A stretch of DNA of 64,000 nucleotides from Bacteroidales bacterium. GTDB taxonomy: Bacteria > Bacteroidota > Bacteroidia > Bacteroidales > JAADJA01. A program made the translations under genes and the position numbers. Where the stretch lies: contig JAIOZL010000007.1 in NCBI GenBank assembly GCA_021740645.1, positions 62,001 to 126,000 on the forward strand, read 5' to 3'. Position 1 is the stretch's first letter. Each line of letters opens with the position of its first letter. Shown here in pieces: positions 34,648 through 44,257 of this stretch. The notes below the pieces were generated by a model. The model saw nothing but the letters and a program-made list of their open reading frames with translations. It made no database searches and had not been told where the DNA came from.

Positions 34648-35765
34648 TGAGAACAATCCTATATATCATCCAGAAAGAGTTTATCCAGATTTTCAGGGAT
34701 AAGACCATGTTGCCGATCATTATTGCCCTTCCATTTGTACAGCTAATCGTACTGGTGTATGCCGCTACTTTTGAGATGAAAGAAATTAAAATGGCCATCG
34801 TTGACCAGGACCTTTCTGCTACTTCCCGTAAATTGACTTCTAAATTTGAAGGCTCTCCCTTTTACCAGTTGGAAGAATTTACTTTTTCGATGCAGGAGGC
34901 TCAAGACTTATTATCAGCCGATAAAATAGACCTTATCATTAACATTTCAAACGGTTTTGAGAAAAAGTTGATGAAGGAAGAAAAAGCAGAGGTACAACTT
35001 TTGATCAACGCGATCAATGCCACCTCAGCCGGCCTTGTAAATGCCTATTCAAGTTATGTCATAGCCGATTTTAACCGTAACATCCTGGTGGAAAATCTCA
35101 GCTTTGTTACCCCTCATAAACTTCAGCAAATTAAGGTGGACTACTCCTTTTGGTACAATCCCGGATTAAACTATAAAATTTATATGCTGCCGGGCATTCT
35201 TGTCATATTGATCACCCTGATAGGTGCTTTTCTTGCAGCCTTGAATATCGTGCGCGAAAAAGAAATGGGAAACATAGAGCAGATTAACGTGACGCCCATT
35301 CAAAAATACCAGTTCATCACGGGCAAATTAATTCCTTTCTGGATCATTGCCATGTTTGAGCTGGCTTTTGGTCTTACCCTCGGAAAAATACTCTTCGACA
35401 TTCCTATGGTTGGAAGTCTGCCTCTCTTATTTGGTTTTGCCGGAGTGTATTTATTTGTTGCTCTGGGTTTAGGGCTTTTGGTATCCACTATGGCCGATAC
35501 CCAACAGCAGGTGATGTTTATCATTTTCTTTTTTATGCTCACATTTATCCTGATGAGTGGCATTTTTACCCCTACTGAAAGTATGCCCGACTGGGCACAT
35601 TATGTAAATATTACCAACCCTTTCGCATATTTTATGCGGGTAATCCGTATGGTATTGTTAAAAGGATCGGGCTTCGCCGATATCAGTAAGGAGTTTTTCA
35701 GCTTGTTGGCTTATGGGGCCATCATCCTCAGTCTGGCGGTTTGGCGGTATCGTAAGACCGCTTGA
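34647..35765 (+). CDS. ABC-2 type permease (YbhS/YbhR-like), second subunit
   Basis: The 372-residue protein is a paralogue of the preceding permease with the same topology: IIQKEFIQIFRDKTMLPIII at the N-terminus, an extracytoplasmic domain to about residue 175, NIVREKEMGNIEQINVTPIQKYQ (about 200-222) as coupling segment and LMSGIFTPTESMPDWAHYVN before the final helices. It ends the operon. The 204 bases after it hold a degenerate inverted repeat (35818-35870, GAAGCGAAGCAGTCTC against GAGAGATTGTTTC) and the hairpin at 35932. Confidence 0.93.
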   Translation: MRTILYIIQKEFIQIFRDKTMLPIIIALPFVQLIVLVYAATFEMKEIKMAIVDQDLSATSRKLTSKFEGSPFYQLEEFTFSMQEAQDLLSADKIDLIINISNGFEKKLMKEEKAEVQLLINAINATSAGLVNAYSSYVIADFNRNILVENLSFVTPHKLQQIKVDYSFWYNPGLNYKIYMLPGILVILITLIGAFLAALNIVREKEMGNIEQINVTPIQKYQFITGKLIPFWIIAMFELAFGLTLGKILFDIPMVGSLPLLFGFAGVYLFVALGLGLLVSTMADTQQQVMFIIFFFMLTFILMSGIFTPTESMPDWAHYVNITNPFAYFMRVIRMVLLKGSGFADISKEFFSLLAYGAIILSLAVWRYRKTA

Positions 35766-35931
35766 TTTCATCTCCTTAGCTTCATTGGGAACCAAATAGC
35801 TGGCCTTTTGGATTGAAGCGAAGCAGTCTCTCCTTTAAATTGGTACAATTAATCAGAGAGATTGTTTCATCAGTATATACGCATGCCCAAAAACTCTCCT
35901 CATAATGACAAGTGGTCGTGGGTAGTTTTAT

Positions 35932-35960
35932 CCGCTAAGCACTTTTGAAGTGCTAAGCGG
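35932..35960. terminator. Hairpin downstream of the minus-strand T9SS gene at 35970
   Basis: CCGCT and AGCGG form the outer stem and AGCACTT and AAGTGCT the inner stem, with a single A-A mismatch between them and a three-base loop TTG. It lies between the convergent permease and T9SS gene ends. A diverged copy lies at 38146-38175, downstream of the paralogous gene. Confidence 0.65.
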
Positions 35961-35969
35961 GTGGATGGG

Positions 35970-38084
35970 CTAATGTACCACAAACTTACAATTCCCCACA
36001 GGCAAACCATCACTGTATATCACCGCAACATACATCCCGCCTGGCCAGATGTTTATATCCACTATGCTTTTCTCCTGATGGCGGAAAACTATCTCAGTAT
36101 AAATCTCCTTACCATAAATATCAAAACACTTTAATTCAATATTGCTGTGATGCTCTGTATTCTCAAACTCAAAAGTAATACCCCCTTTTGTGGCCGGGTT
36201 GGGATAAGCTGTTATAGGTATAGTTTTTAAATGGGCATAGTATTCCTCAGGTATGGGTATATCCACCCCGGTAATAATATCACAATCATCTAAATAGATA
36301 AAACCACTTTGTGGCAGGCCGGGGGTGGTGCATAGGCTATCATAGGTATAATTGCCCGGGTCCAATGTATCGTACTCCAGGTTGAGGTTGAGTTTTGACA
36401 GGGCTATTTCCCAGTTGCCGGTTTGTTTAAGGGTGGAGTTTGAGACAATTTTTTTATTAAAGGCCGTAATCATGGTGTAGGGGTCTTCAGAATTATGCTG
36501 GATATGATCATAAACAGTAATATTATTAAAAATATTTGTATCCAATAAAATCTCTGTTGCATATCCTTCATTTGGTATTACATACAAACCGCCTAAAACA
36601 TAGTAGGAATCTATATGTTCAAAGTACAATGGTACCCCTTTTTGTATAGATGGACTTATTAATTCATTATCAATTATAACATACTGAATGGTGTTGCCCA
36701 ATGAATCAAATTCCAATAACAAAGTTTGCATTGTTTCTGTAGGCCATTTATTTGCGATACCAATAAACCTATTATCATTTATTTGGAATATATTTTTACC
36801 TTGTCCGAAAATCGTATCATTTAAACCAAATGGAAGTACCCACTTTTCATTTCCAGTTGAATCAACCTTAACAAATAATGATCTTAAACCTTTAGGGCCT
36901 CCTGGGTTCCAGGGGTCTTCCCAATAAACATCGCCTGATATTAGATATTCATTTTGGGAAGTAATCATTATTTTTTTCCCTAATGGCAAGGCGCTTTCAG
37001 GGTGAATAATGCTACTACAATATGTTTTTCTCCAGATTAAATTTCCCTGTGAATTCAACTTAAACAAATCCATATCCCCAACATTATTCTCTCCATATTG
37101 ATTTACCAAAACAATGATGTTTCCAGAAGATGTTTCAACTATATCCTGTGCCCAGGGATTTGTTTGTATACTACCGGCAAATATTGTACACCATTCCTTG
37201 TCCCCACATGCATTTAATTTTATTACAAATGGATCAGATGCACCGATATCTGTCCAAACTGCACCGCACGCCAATATCCCACCATCAGATGTTTGGTATA
37301 CTGCATTCAAATAATTACTTTCTTCCGATTCAATTATTTTTTCCCATAATACATCTCCATTGACATCTGTTTTTATTAGCCATGACCATCCGCTTTCATC
37401 ATCAAAATAGCCCCCACTCATTAAAAACGCTTTATCATAGGTTTCAATGATGTCCCTGCTATAATCATAACGATTGGGTTCACCGTAATACTTTGGCCAA
37501 TTTGTAGAGTCAATTTTCAATGACTCACCCTCTCCGGTAATCAATGTATTATTGTTAAACATAGGTGGATTGTATTTATCAATAGGTCCATCTATATAAT
37601 GTAATAAAGAGCCAGAATCAGGCAAAGTATAATTTATTTCCTCGTAAAGCTTCATCACTTTTAGAGATGCCGAGGAAATTTCATGATCGGGAAATTGTAT
37701 AAAATGACGAACGCGTTCCCTCATATCAAGGTTTGGACTTTTGTCACCTGATAAGCTAAATATCAATTGAAGGCTAATCGCTTTTAGGTAGTCAAGGGCC
37801 TCATTTTTATCATTAAGGTTTATTTGTTGGCACAAATAGTTCTCTATTATGCGCTTTTCCAGGGATATTGTTTTACAGGATATAGGATCACCAGATGTAA
37901 CAATATACTGCACCCCCTTTATTTTAAACATCGGTATAGGTGAGCATACAGGGCTCCCACCGCAATATTTAAAGACGATGGTATTCTCATTAAATTCTAT
38001 GTTTGCAAAGCTTGTTAGCCAGCCATCCTTTTCCTGTGCGTTTAATGCGAACGGAAATAAAAGAAATAAAAAGAATATCCTCAT
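35970..38084 (-). CDS. T9SS-exported propeller protein, paralogue A, with an extra N-terminal module
   Basis: The ATG at 38084 gives MRIFFLFLLFPFALNAQ, a good signal peptide; the 12 codons upstream to 38120 would spoil it. The 704-residue protein has an unexplained N-terminal module (about 18-180) with Cys pairs (FKYCGGSPVCSPIPM) and helical text. After WPKYYGEPNRYDYSRDIIET (about 193) comes a propeller of repeats with the theme DGGILACG/ NGDVLWEK / GNLIWRK, then YDSLCTTPGLPQSGFIYLDD and a type A sorting domain (TAYPNPATKGGITFEF ... GGMYVAVIYSDGLPVGNCKFVVH). From the WPKYYGEP point on it is paralogous to the next gene. Function unknown. Confidence 0.82.
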   Translation of the reverse strand: MRIFFLFLLFPFALNAQEKDGWLTSFANIEFNENTIVFKYCGGSPVCSPIPMFKIKGVQYIVTSGDPISCKTISLEKRIIENYLCQQINLNDKNEALDYLKAISLQLIFSLSGDKSPNLDMRERVRHFIQFPDHEISSASLKVMKLYEEINYTLPDSGSLLHYIDGPIDKYNPPMFNNNTLITGEGESLKIDSTNWPKYYGEPNRYDYSRDIIETYDKAFLMSGGYFDDESGWSWLIKTDVNGDVLWEKIIESEESNYLNAVYQTSDGGILACGAVWTDIGASDPFVIKLNACGDKEWCTIFAGSIQTNPWAQDIVETSSGNIIVLVNQYGENNVGDMDLFKLNSQGNLIWRKTYCSSIIHPESALPLGKKIMITSQNEYLISGDVYWEDPWNPGGPKGLRSLFVKVDSTGNEKWVLPFGLNDTIFGQGKNIFQINDNRFIGIANKWPTETMQTLLLEFDSLGNTIQYVIIDNELISPSIQKGVPLYFEHIDSYYVLGGLYVIPNEGYATEILLDTNIFNNITVYDHIQHNSEDPYTMITAFNKKIVSNSTLKQTGNWEIALSKLNLNLEYDTLDPGNYTYDSLCTTPGLPQSGFIYLDDCDIITGVDIPIPEEYYAHLKTIPITAYPNPATKGGITFEFENTEHHSNIELKCFDIYGKEIYTEIVFRHQEKSIVDINIWPGGMYVAVIYSDGLPVGNCKFVVH

Positions 38085-38145
38085 CAATGAATGGTTTATA
38101 AAGATGAGTAAAGATAGCATAACTTGTTTAATTAATCTTTACTAT

Positions 38146-38175
38146 CCGCTAAGCACTTTGGAAGCGCTAAGCAGG
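38146..38175. terminator. Hairpin copy downstream of paralogue B
   Basis: CCGCTAAGCACTTT is followed by GGAAGCGCTAAGCAGG; the inner stem AGCACTT/AAGCGCT has one A-C mismatch and the outer pairing has decayed. The sequence is plainly a duplicate of the hairpin at 35932-35960 and holds the same position relative to its gene. Confidence 0.55.
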
Positions 38176-38184
38176 TAATAGATC

Positions 38185-39807
38185 TTACTGCACCACAAAC
38201 TTACACTCCCCCACAGGCAAACCATCGCTGTAAATTACCGCCATATAAAAACCCTTGGTCCAGTTATAAATAGATACTAAACTTTCCCCCTGATGCCGGT
38301 AAACTTTTTCATGGTATACCTCTTTACCATAAATATTAAAACATTTTAGTTGTATGTGGGTGTGGTGTTCCGTATTCTCAAACTCAAACGTAATGCTCCC
38401 TTTAGTAGCCGGATTTGGATAAGCTGTTATGGGTATGGTTTTTAAGTGGGCATAATACTCCTCCGGTGATGGGATATCCACCTCGGTTATAATATCACAA
38501 TCATCTAAGTAGATAAAGCCGCTTTGTGGCAGGCCGGGGGTGGTGCAAAGGCTGTCGTAGTTGTAGTTACCCGGATCAAGAGTGTCATACTCCAGGCTGA
38601 GGTTGAGCTTGGAGAGGGCTATTTCCCAGTTGCCGGTTTCTTTGAAGGTGGAGTTATTTATAAGCTTATTATCACTTGTTTTTATCAAGTTGTGAGGTTC
38701 AGAAAGTAACAAATAAAATGCACTATCATATATTTGTAGCTCTTGGCTAAAAATATTGGTATCAATACTTGCATCAAACAGGGGATAAACTTCTCCCGGT
38801 TCAATTTCTACAATTCCTTCTAAATAGTATTTTGCTTCATTTTGAACAATTTTTACAAAAGCTCCCTCAATTATATTTGTACTAAAATTTTCAGGTTCTT
38901 CAATATGGTAATCAAGTTCATTACCATTTTCATCAAACCTCATTAATAATGGCTTTATCTGATCATTTCCAATCCAATTTGAACCGGTAGCGACAAACTT
39001 ATCATTGAATAGAGGTTCTATTGACATTTTACCGGTTCCCCTTAGAGTATCATTTAAACCAAATGGAAGTACCCATTTTTCTATCCCCAAACTATCTACC
39101 AAAATAAATAAAGGTCTGATCCATTTACCACTTCCCGGACTCCAGGGATCTTCCCAGTAAACATCGCCTGTTATGAGGTATTCATTTTGTAATGTAATTA
39201 TTACTTTGTTTCCCAATGGCAAAGCGGATTCAGGATGTATATAACCACTGCAATATGCTTTCTTCCAAAGCATATCCCCTTCTGAGTTCAATTTTAATAG
39301 GTGCATGGTTTCTTCGGGGTAATCACCAAATGTATTTACAAGTATTACAATATCACCTGATGGGGTTTCTTTTACGTCCTGTGCCCAGGGTAAAACAAGA
39401 GGCTCTGAAGAATAAAAACTCTTGCACCAAATTTTTTCGCCGCATTCATTTAGTTTTACTACATAAGGCATTTGATTAGCTTCTCCATAATTTATTGCCC
39501 CACAAGCAATTACTCCCCCATCCATCAAAGGATGCAAAGCCAATAAATAGTTCATTCCGTTGCACTCCAGGATTTTTTCCCATAAAACATTGCCATTAAT
39601 ATCTGTTTTTATCAACCACGACCAAGTACTTTCATCAGTAAAGTACCCCCCACACATTAATAAACCCTTGTCATAGGTTTCAATAATATCGTAGCTGTAA
39701 TCTTTCCGGTTGGGTTCGCCATAATATTTCGGCCACACTTGTGCTTCGGAATACTGTACAGATATGATTAGAACAATGGTTAAAACGATTCCTGAATATT
39801 TCTTCAT
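38185..39807 (-). CDS. T9SS-exported propeller protein, paralogue B
   Basis: The ATG at 39807 gives MKKYSGIVLTIVLIISVQYSEAQ, a signal peptide; six more codons upstream are unlikely. The 540-residue protein goes straight into VWPKYYGEPNRKDYSYDIIE, without the extra module of paralogue A. Repeats with DGGVIACG, NGNVLWEK and EGDMLWKK form the propeller (about 25-370). The last 150 residues (from NWEIALSKLNLSLEYDTLDP on) are nearly identical to those of paralogue A and end with YMAVIYSDGLPVGECKFVVQ. Middle parts differ more. It lies 101 bases upstream of paralogue A on the same strand, so this is a tandem duplication. Role unknown; surface exposed. Confidence 0.82.
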   Translation of the reverse strand: MKKYSGIVLTIVLIISVQYSEAQVWPKYYGEPNRKDYSYDIIETYDKGLLMCGGYFTDESTWSWLIKTDINGNVLWEKILECNGMNYLLALHPLMDGGVIACGAINYGEANQMPYVVKLNECGEKIWCKSFYSSEPLVLPWAQDVKETPSGDIVILVNTFGDYPEETMHLLKLNSEGDMLWKKAYCSGYIHPESALPLGNKVIITLQNEYLITGDVYWEDPWSPGSGKWIRPLFILVDSLGIEKWVLPFGLNDTLRGTGKMSIEPLFNDKFVATGSNWIGNDQIKPLLMRFDENGNELDYHIEEPENFSTNIIEGAFVKIVQNEAKYYLEGIVEIEPGEVYPLFDASIDTNIFSQELQIYDSAFYLLLSEPHNLIKTSDNKLINNSTFKETGNWEIALSKLNLSLEYDTLDPGNYNYDSLCTTPGLPQSGFIYLDDCDIITEVDIPSPEEYYAHLKTIPITAYPNPATKGSITFEFENTEHHTHIQLKCFNIYGKEVYHEKVYRHQGESLVSIYNWTKGFYMAVIYSDGLPVGECKFVVQ

Positions 39808-39828
39808 AATGATTATTTCAATCAATTA

Positions 39829-39856
39829 CAGCACTTCCCATTTCGGGGAAGTGCTG
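39829..39856 (-). terminator. Hairpin terminator after the giant beta-helix gene
   Basis: CAGCACTTCCC (39829-39839) and GGGAAGTGCTG (39846-39856) form an exact eleven-base stem with a six-base loop. It lies 19 bases past the stop of the minus-strand gene at 39876. It lacks a marked U-run, but stem strength and position fit a terminator. Its CAGCACTT arm resembles the AGCACTT stem at 35932. Confidence 0.7.
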
Positions 39857-39875
39857 AGTATTAAAATTTCAACTT

Positions 39876-42800
39876 TTATTTAACTTTTGTAAACTTAACT
39901 GATTCTATCTCTTTATTGTTTACCAAAATTGTGGCAACATAAACCCCGGCCTTCAGTTGGGAAATGTTCAGGGTTTTCTGGTTTTGCCTACCAACCAGGT
40001 TTACCTGCATTTGTGTAACGCCCTGTGCATTTGCAATTTTAACTATAACAGCTTCATAATCCATTTCAAGCTGATGTTCCAGGATAAGGTAATCACGGGC
40101 AGGATTGGGGAATATTTCCAGGTAATGATGATCATCGAGCGCACTTAATAAATCCTCATATTTTTGCTCCAGGGCAGCCGATTTCGAAAAATCGGGCAGT
40201 ATGATGGGCTCATCCCAGGAAGTTTCTTCCATTGCAAGCAACACATTCCTGGCATAAACCGGGGCCTTGCCCTTTTCATGGGCTTCAATTTCAAATAGGT
40301 TTTCAATTTGAAGGCTGTCGGCATCTGTCAGGGCCTTACCTTCCTGGGCTATACCGGCCAGCAAATTGTAATAATTTATTAATTGCTGATGGGCTTCCTG
40401 TTCTTCAGGCCTTAAGATAAATTGTGAGGGTATGGAGTTCAGGACATCAAGCCCTGTGCTCCCTGCCCCTTGCCCTAAGCTCAACAAAGCCAGGCGGTAT
40501 TTCGACATTAAGCCGTTATCATTCTCAAGCAGTACCGAAAGACTGTCCATTGAAACCGCCGGATTAAGGGTATCAGCCAAGTAATAGCTAATAAGTTTGT
40601 TGAAAACCAGGCCGCGTTTTTGTTTGTAATGGGCTAAATTCGACCGCAGGTTTTCATAAACCGACACCAGGCTTTGGCCCTGCAATATCTGGGCTTTCAT
40701 ATAATCAGGCATGGGATTGTTTCGTTCTTCAATTTTTCCCAACAAAACATCGTCCTTGGCATTGTGGGGGTTGGCCACCATTACGTCCCGTATCATCACA
40801 TTGGGCAATACCTCTTCTTTTTCAATGGCCGATTCCATAACCGTATCTGAAATATATGGGGAATTGTTCATAAGCTCATTATATACGTCATAAGCTTGTT
40901 GCGTAGTGCTTATATCCACCTCCCATTTCAGATCTTCGGTACTGCCGCCGTCTTTCAGGAGGTTGATGATGTTTTGTACCGAATCGGCTTTGGCGTCGGT
41001 TGAAGCCATCCTCCCTTTCATTTCGCTTTCGTCATCCGAATTCCCCCCACCCGGATCGCTTGAAGGGCAACTTTCCTCCGGTTCCCAATAAGCCCCAGGG
41101 TTTGTGTTTGGAAAAGGGAATACCGTTTCATCGGTGTAATAATCAGGCCGTAGATGCCAAGGGTCATTTTGCAAATAATGATAATAATAATAGACATCAT
41201 TGGCCTCGTTGTAAATATCAGTTGCTTCACCCAATGGGCCTGTCCAGCTAAAGCGGTTACCTGCAGGTGCATCTGGTGCATTTTCGTTAGCTCCCTGAAA
41301 TGCGGCTATTCCGGCAGTATTAAGCATCAGCCCCCCGGCATCCCAGGATACAGCCTGGTCGTACTCATTGCCTGTATATTCGTTGCATTTAAGCACCAGT
41401 CCGGTAGTGCCATCGTAAGAGCGGTTGCTTTGCTGGGCAAGTATACCAAATACCAAGTCTTCAAACTGGTTCCTGTATATTTGGTTTGGCTCACCACCAG
41501 AATTATTTACTACTATCCCCAGACCTACAATTTCACCTTTATTAATATAATTGTCCTCAATTTTATACCCGCTTGAGCGGTCAAGGTAAATTCCATAGGG
41601 CCAATCATATCCACTGACCGGGCCGGTGCTTATGGTGCAATTTGTTATCAAGCCATATTCTATGGCACTGAAGTATATGGACCTGTTTTGGCCGCTGAAG
41701 TTTATATGATCAATGAGGGGAAAATAGAGGCTGCCCCCGGAGGTGGCATAAATTCCCCGTTTGAGGTTGGTAAATGTACCGGCTTCCCATTCGGTACAGT
41801 CTTCCCCTGGGTTGAGGCATTTGCCTTTTACAGCAAAACCGGAATTAAAACTGTAAATACCCCCACCATAACATGGGTTGCTGCTTGCATTGCTAAAATG
41901 ACAGCCTATAAAAGATATTCCTTTTACACTGTTCATCCTTATAAAGTAGTCGGGGTTGTTGGTACTTGAAAAATTATTATCTGTAGTAAAATAACAATCA
42001 CCAAAACCGCTTACACTGTTTAAACCGTAATCATAAAAATGAACCGCAACTTTATTATTGATAAAGTTGGCCTCAGATGCCTGGACAATGCCACCAGTAT
42101 AATCAAAGTCGAGAGTCCCCTCACTTCCATTATTATCTTCTTTAATTGTTTTTATAGCAGTAGAAGCTTTCTCAATGGTCCCGCCATTAATTACTTTTAG
42201 CCAACCCTGGTCAGTAGGATTTTGATTAGCTGTAGCTGTTCCCCAAACCTCTATACCCTGCCACATATGGGGGCCGGTTATGGTACCACCATCAATAGTT
42301 AGTTTGGCGCCTCGTTTGACGATGATCTTGGTATCGTTATCAACCTCTAAGGTGTTTTTCACTATTAATGTCCCACCGGATTCGATTGTGATTAAACTGG
42401 CTTCAAAGTCTAAGTGATTATTAATAATTAGTGTTGCACCTGGTTGAATTGCCATTAAATCACCTTCAAATAAAAAATCGTGATTCCATGTAAGTTCCTG
42501 ATCAACTATAATTAAGGTTTCAGGTATACAAATTAAATTTATTCCGGGAGATGAAATTTCAAAATTACCTCTCAAATTATCAGGATGAAAAAATATTTTA
42601 CCGCTCCCGGTAAACTTTGCATCCATGATGGTAACACCGGGCTCAATAGTTAACTCTACACTGCTACCGCCTAATTCATATTCAGAGAGAAAATCGCCGA
42701 TCTGATCGGTTGGGCATAATACATCCCTTAAATCATCGAAACCAGTATTATTTGTCATTACCCAGGCTTTGTCAGGGTATTTACCATGGACAGTAAGAAA

Positions 42801-43955
42801 TTTGTAATCTTCAGGAAAGGTTAAATCACAGTCAATAGAAACTTTTGAAGGATTATAGATAATTTTCTCAGAGGGATTAATGTTTTCTAAATCAATTGAA
42901 GAATTTATTGTATATGTATGCTCAATACCTGTCTCAAAGGTAGAATTAGAATTTGGGACTCCTTCATATTCTCCATAATCATCAAAACCAGCATATGCTT
43001 TAGCAGGTTTATTCCTAAGTGGAGGAGATAAAAGAGCATAAGGTGCCGGGTAAAAATAAAAATCACCAAAATCATCTGGAAAATAATTGTTACCAAAACC
43101 AGGGTTAAAAGGACCGGTGATTTCAACATCATCTTCATGGATATAATTAATTGAACCTATAGGGTTTATACCAGATGGGTATGCCCCGTTAAACCATCCT
43201 AGATTTGAAGTTGTATTATATTGATGATTCGAAAGTTCACCCCAATCAGGAATACCGTCATATAGGATTTTTGGCATGAAAATGACATCATATTTTTCAG
43301 TGCTATTTACGCTCATTCCATCGTTTTCATTTGTAAAGGGATAGTATCTCATTCTCCCTCTGGTGTTGTCATATAACCAGGAAATCTTAACCTTAATTTC
43401 CCCATCTATTGTCGTTCCTTCATGTACGTTTAGGGTAATTCGTAAAATAGTATGAGGTAAAATCATTCTATCAGTTTCCCATGGCGCATCAGAAATATAG
43501 GATCGGGTTACAAGTGTTGTAGGATAACTAGTTTCGTTCGGATAATCAAACCCCAATGGGTTAGAGTATTGATATACATCCATTCCAGATGAAATTATCC
43601 ATCCAAAACCGGGATATGGTTCCACAATGGTGTTTAACAGATTATCAGGTAAAACTTCGAAGTTTCTAACATTTGAGCTAGGTGTACAATCCATATTAAT
43701 GTAACAATCCGGTACAAACGGATAGGATACGCATTCAAAATCATAGGATATGAAATTGGTATAGTCGTTAAGCCACCAAAACGACCAATAAAACGATGAT
43801 ATTCGAATTTGATATTCTCCATCATAATAAGTAGGTGATCCCTGAGTATTGTATAATTCAAACAAATTTTCAGGATTATAATGATTAATAATATCCTGCG
43901 AAAAGCAAGTTGAAGAGAAAGTGTAAACTAAAAATAAAAGTGTAAGTTTTTTCAT
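39876..43955 (-). CDS. Giant T9SS-exported protein with right-handed beta-helix
   Basis: The 1359-residue protein starts with the signal peptide MKKLTLLFLVYTFSSTCFSQ. The first 400 residues are Tyr/Pro/Trp-rich and unassigned. From about 480 to 600 there are short hydrophobic strands typical of a beta-helix with G-G-T turns (IESGGTLIVKNTLEVDNDTK, KRGAKLTIDGGTITG). A pectin-lyase-like coil continues to about 1000, with GIYSFNSGF, GIYATSGGSLYF, YGIYLDRSSGYKIEDNYINKG and NQIYRNQFEDLVFGI. Residues about 1030-1270 are helical, then EIFPNPARDYLILEHQLEM ... LKAGVYVATILVNNKEIESV is the sorting domain. A polysaccharide-binding or lyase-like surface role is possible; no catalytic residues are identified. 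Confidence 0.82.
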   Translation of the reverse strand: MKKLTLLFLVYTFSSTCFSQDIINHYNPENLFELYNTQGSPTYYDGEYQIRISSFYWSFWWLNDYTNFISYDFECVSYPFVPDCYINMDCTPSSNVRNFEVLPDNLLNTIVEPYPGFGWIISSGMDVYQYSNPLGFDYPNETSYPTTLVTRSYISDAPWETDRMILPHTILRITLNVHEGTTIDGEIKVKISWLYDNTRGRMRYYPFTNENDGMSVNSTEKYDVIFMPKILYDGIPDWGELSNHQYNTTSNLGWFNGAYPSGINPIGSINYIHEDDVEITGPFNPGFGNNYFPDDFGDFYFYPAPYALLSPPLRNKPAKAYAGFDDYGEYEGVPNSNSTFETGIEHTYTINSSIDLENINPSEKIIYNPSKVSIDCDLTFPEDYKFLTVHGKYPDKAWVMTNNTGFDDLRDVLCPTDQIGDFLSEYELGGSSVELTIEPGVTIMDAKFTGSGKIFFHPDNLRGNFEISSPGINLICIPETLIIVDQELTWNHDFLFEGDLMAIQPGATLIINNHLDFEASLITIESGGTLIVKNTLEVDNDTKIIVKRGAKLTIDGGTITGPHMWQGIEVWGTATANQNPTDQGWLKVINGGTIEKASTAIKTIKEDNNGSEGTLDFDYTGGIVQASEANFINNKVAVHFYDYGLNSVSGFGDCYFTTDNNFSSTNNPDYFIRMNSVKGISFIGCHFSNASSNPCYGGGIYSFNSGFAVKGKCLNPGEDCTEWEAGTFTNLKRGIYATSGGSLYFPLIDHINFSGQNRSIYFSAIEYGLITNCTISTGPVSGYDWPYGIYLDRSSGYKIEDNYINKGEIVGLGIVVNNSGGEPNQIYRNQFEDLVFGILAQQSNRSYDGTTGLVLKCNEYTGNEYDQAVSWDAGGLMLNTAGIAAFQGANENAPDAPAGNRFSWTGPLGEATDIYNEANDVYYYYHYLQNDPWHLRPDYYTDETVFPFPNTNPGAYWEPEESCPSSDPGGGNSDDESEMKGRMASTDAKADSVQNIINLLKDGGSTEDLKWEVDISTTQQAYDVYNELMNNSPYISDTVMESAIEKEEVLPNVMIRDVMVANPHNAKDDVLLGKIEERNNPMPDYMKAQILQGQSLVSVYENLRSNLAHYKQKRGLVFNKLISYYLADTLNPAVSMDSLSVLLENDNGLMSKYRLALLSLGQGAGSTGLDVLNSIPSQFILRPEEQEAHQQLINYYNLLAGIAQEGKALTDADSLQIENLFEIEAHEKGKAPVYARNVLLAMEETSWDEPIILPDFSKSAALEQKYEDLLSALDDHHYLEIFPNPARDYLILEHQLEMDYEAVIVKIANAQGVTQMQVNLVGRQNQKTLNISQLKAGVYVATILVNNKEIESVKFTKVK

Positions 43956-44257
43956 TCTTTAAGATCCTGGTAACTACTTTTTTGAATTGGCAATTATGTT
44001 TTGTTAATAATTTGATTCCAAATATAGTTAATATTTTTCAATATTTTAAATTTAGAAAAGTGTTGTGTTTAGTTTTATGTTATAATAGTATCCGCTTGTG
44101 CCTTTTGCTTAAGCTGCAATGCTCATTCATCGTATAAAATGAGCTGGCATTACCTATCAATAGCTGAAAAATGATTTGTGTATAAAAATACAAATCTTTC
44201 GGTTAAGATCTTCAAAACCTTTTTTCGGTTATTATAAGTGTTGATTTTTCCCTGTTC
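43956..44257. other. 302-base gene-free gap with hairpins
   Basis: No reading frame, tRNA or Rho-independent signal with a perfect U-run was found. Two hairpins are visible: GCTCATT (44121-44127) with AATGAGC (44138-44144), and ATTTGT (44174-44179) with ACAAAT (44190-44195), the latter followed on the minus strand by a T-rich stretch. They lie downstream of the barrel gene at 44258 and could end its transcript. The promoter of the giant gene at 43955 should be here but no good TAnnTTTG is obvious on that strand. Confidence 0.4.

Noticed and set aside
28048-35765. A prophage or integrative element around the efflux operon
   Set aside because: No integrase, direct repeats at the ends or phage structural genes were seen; composition looks like its neighbours.
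43956-44257. A tRNA or small RNA gene in the gap
   Set aside because: The hairpins do not build a cloverleaf and no CCA-like end or T-loop was found.
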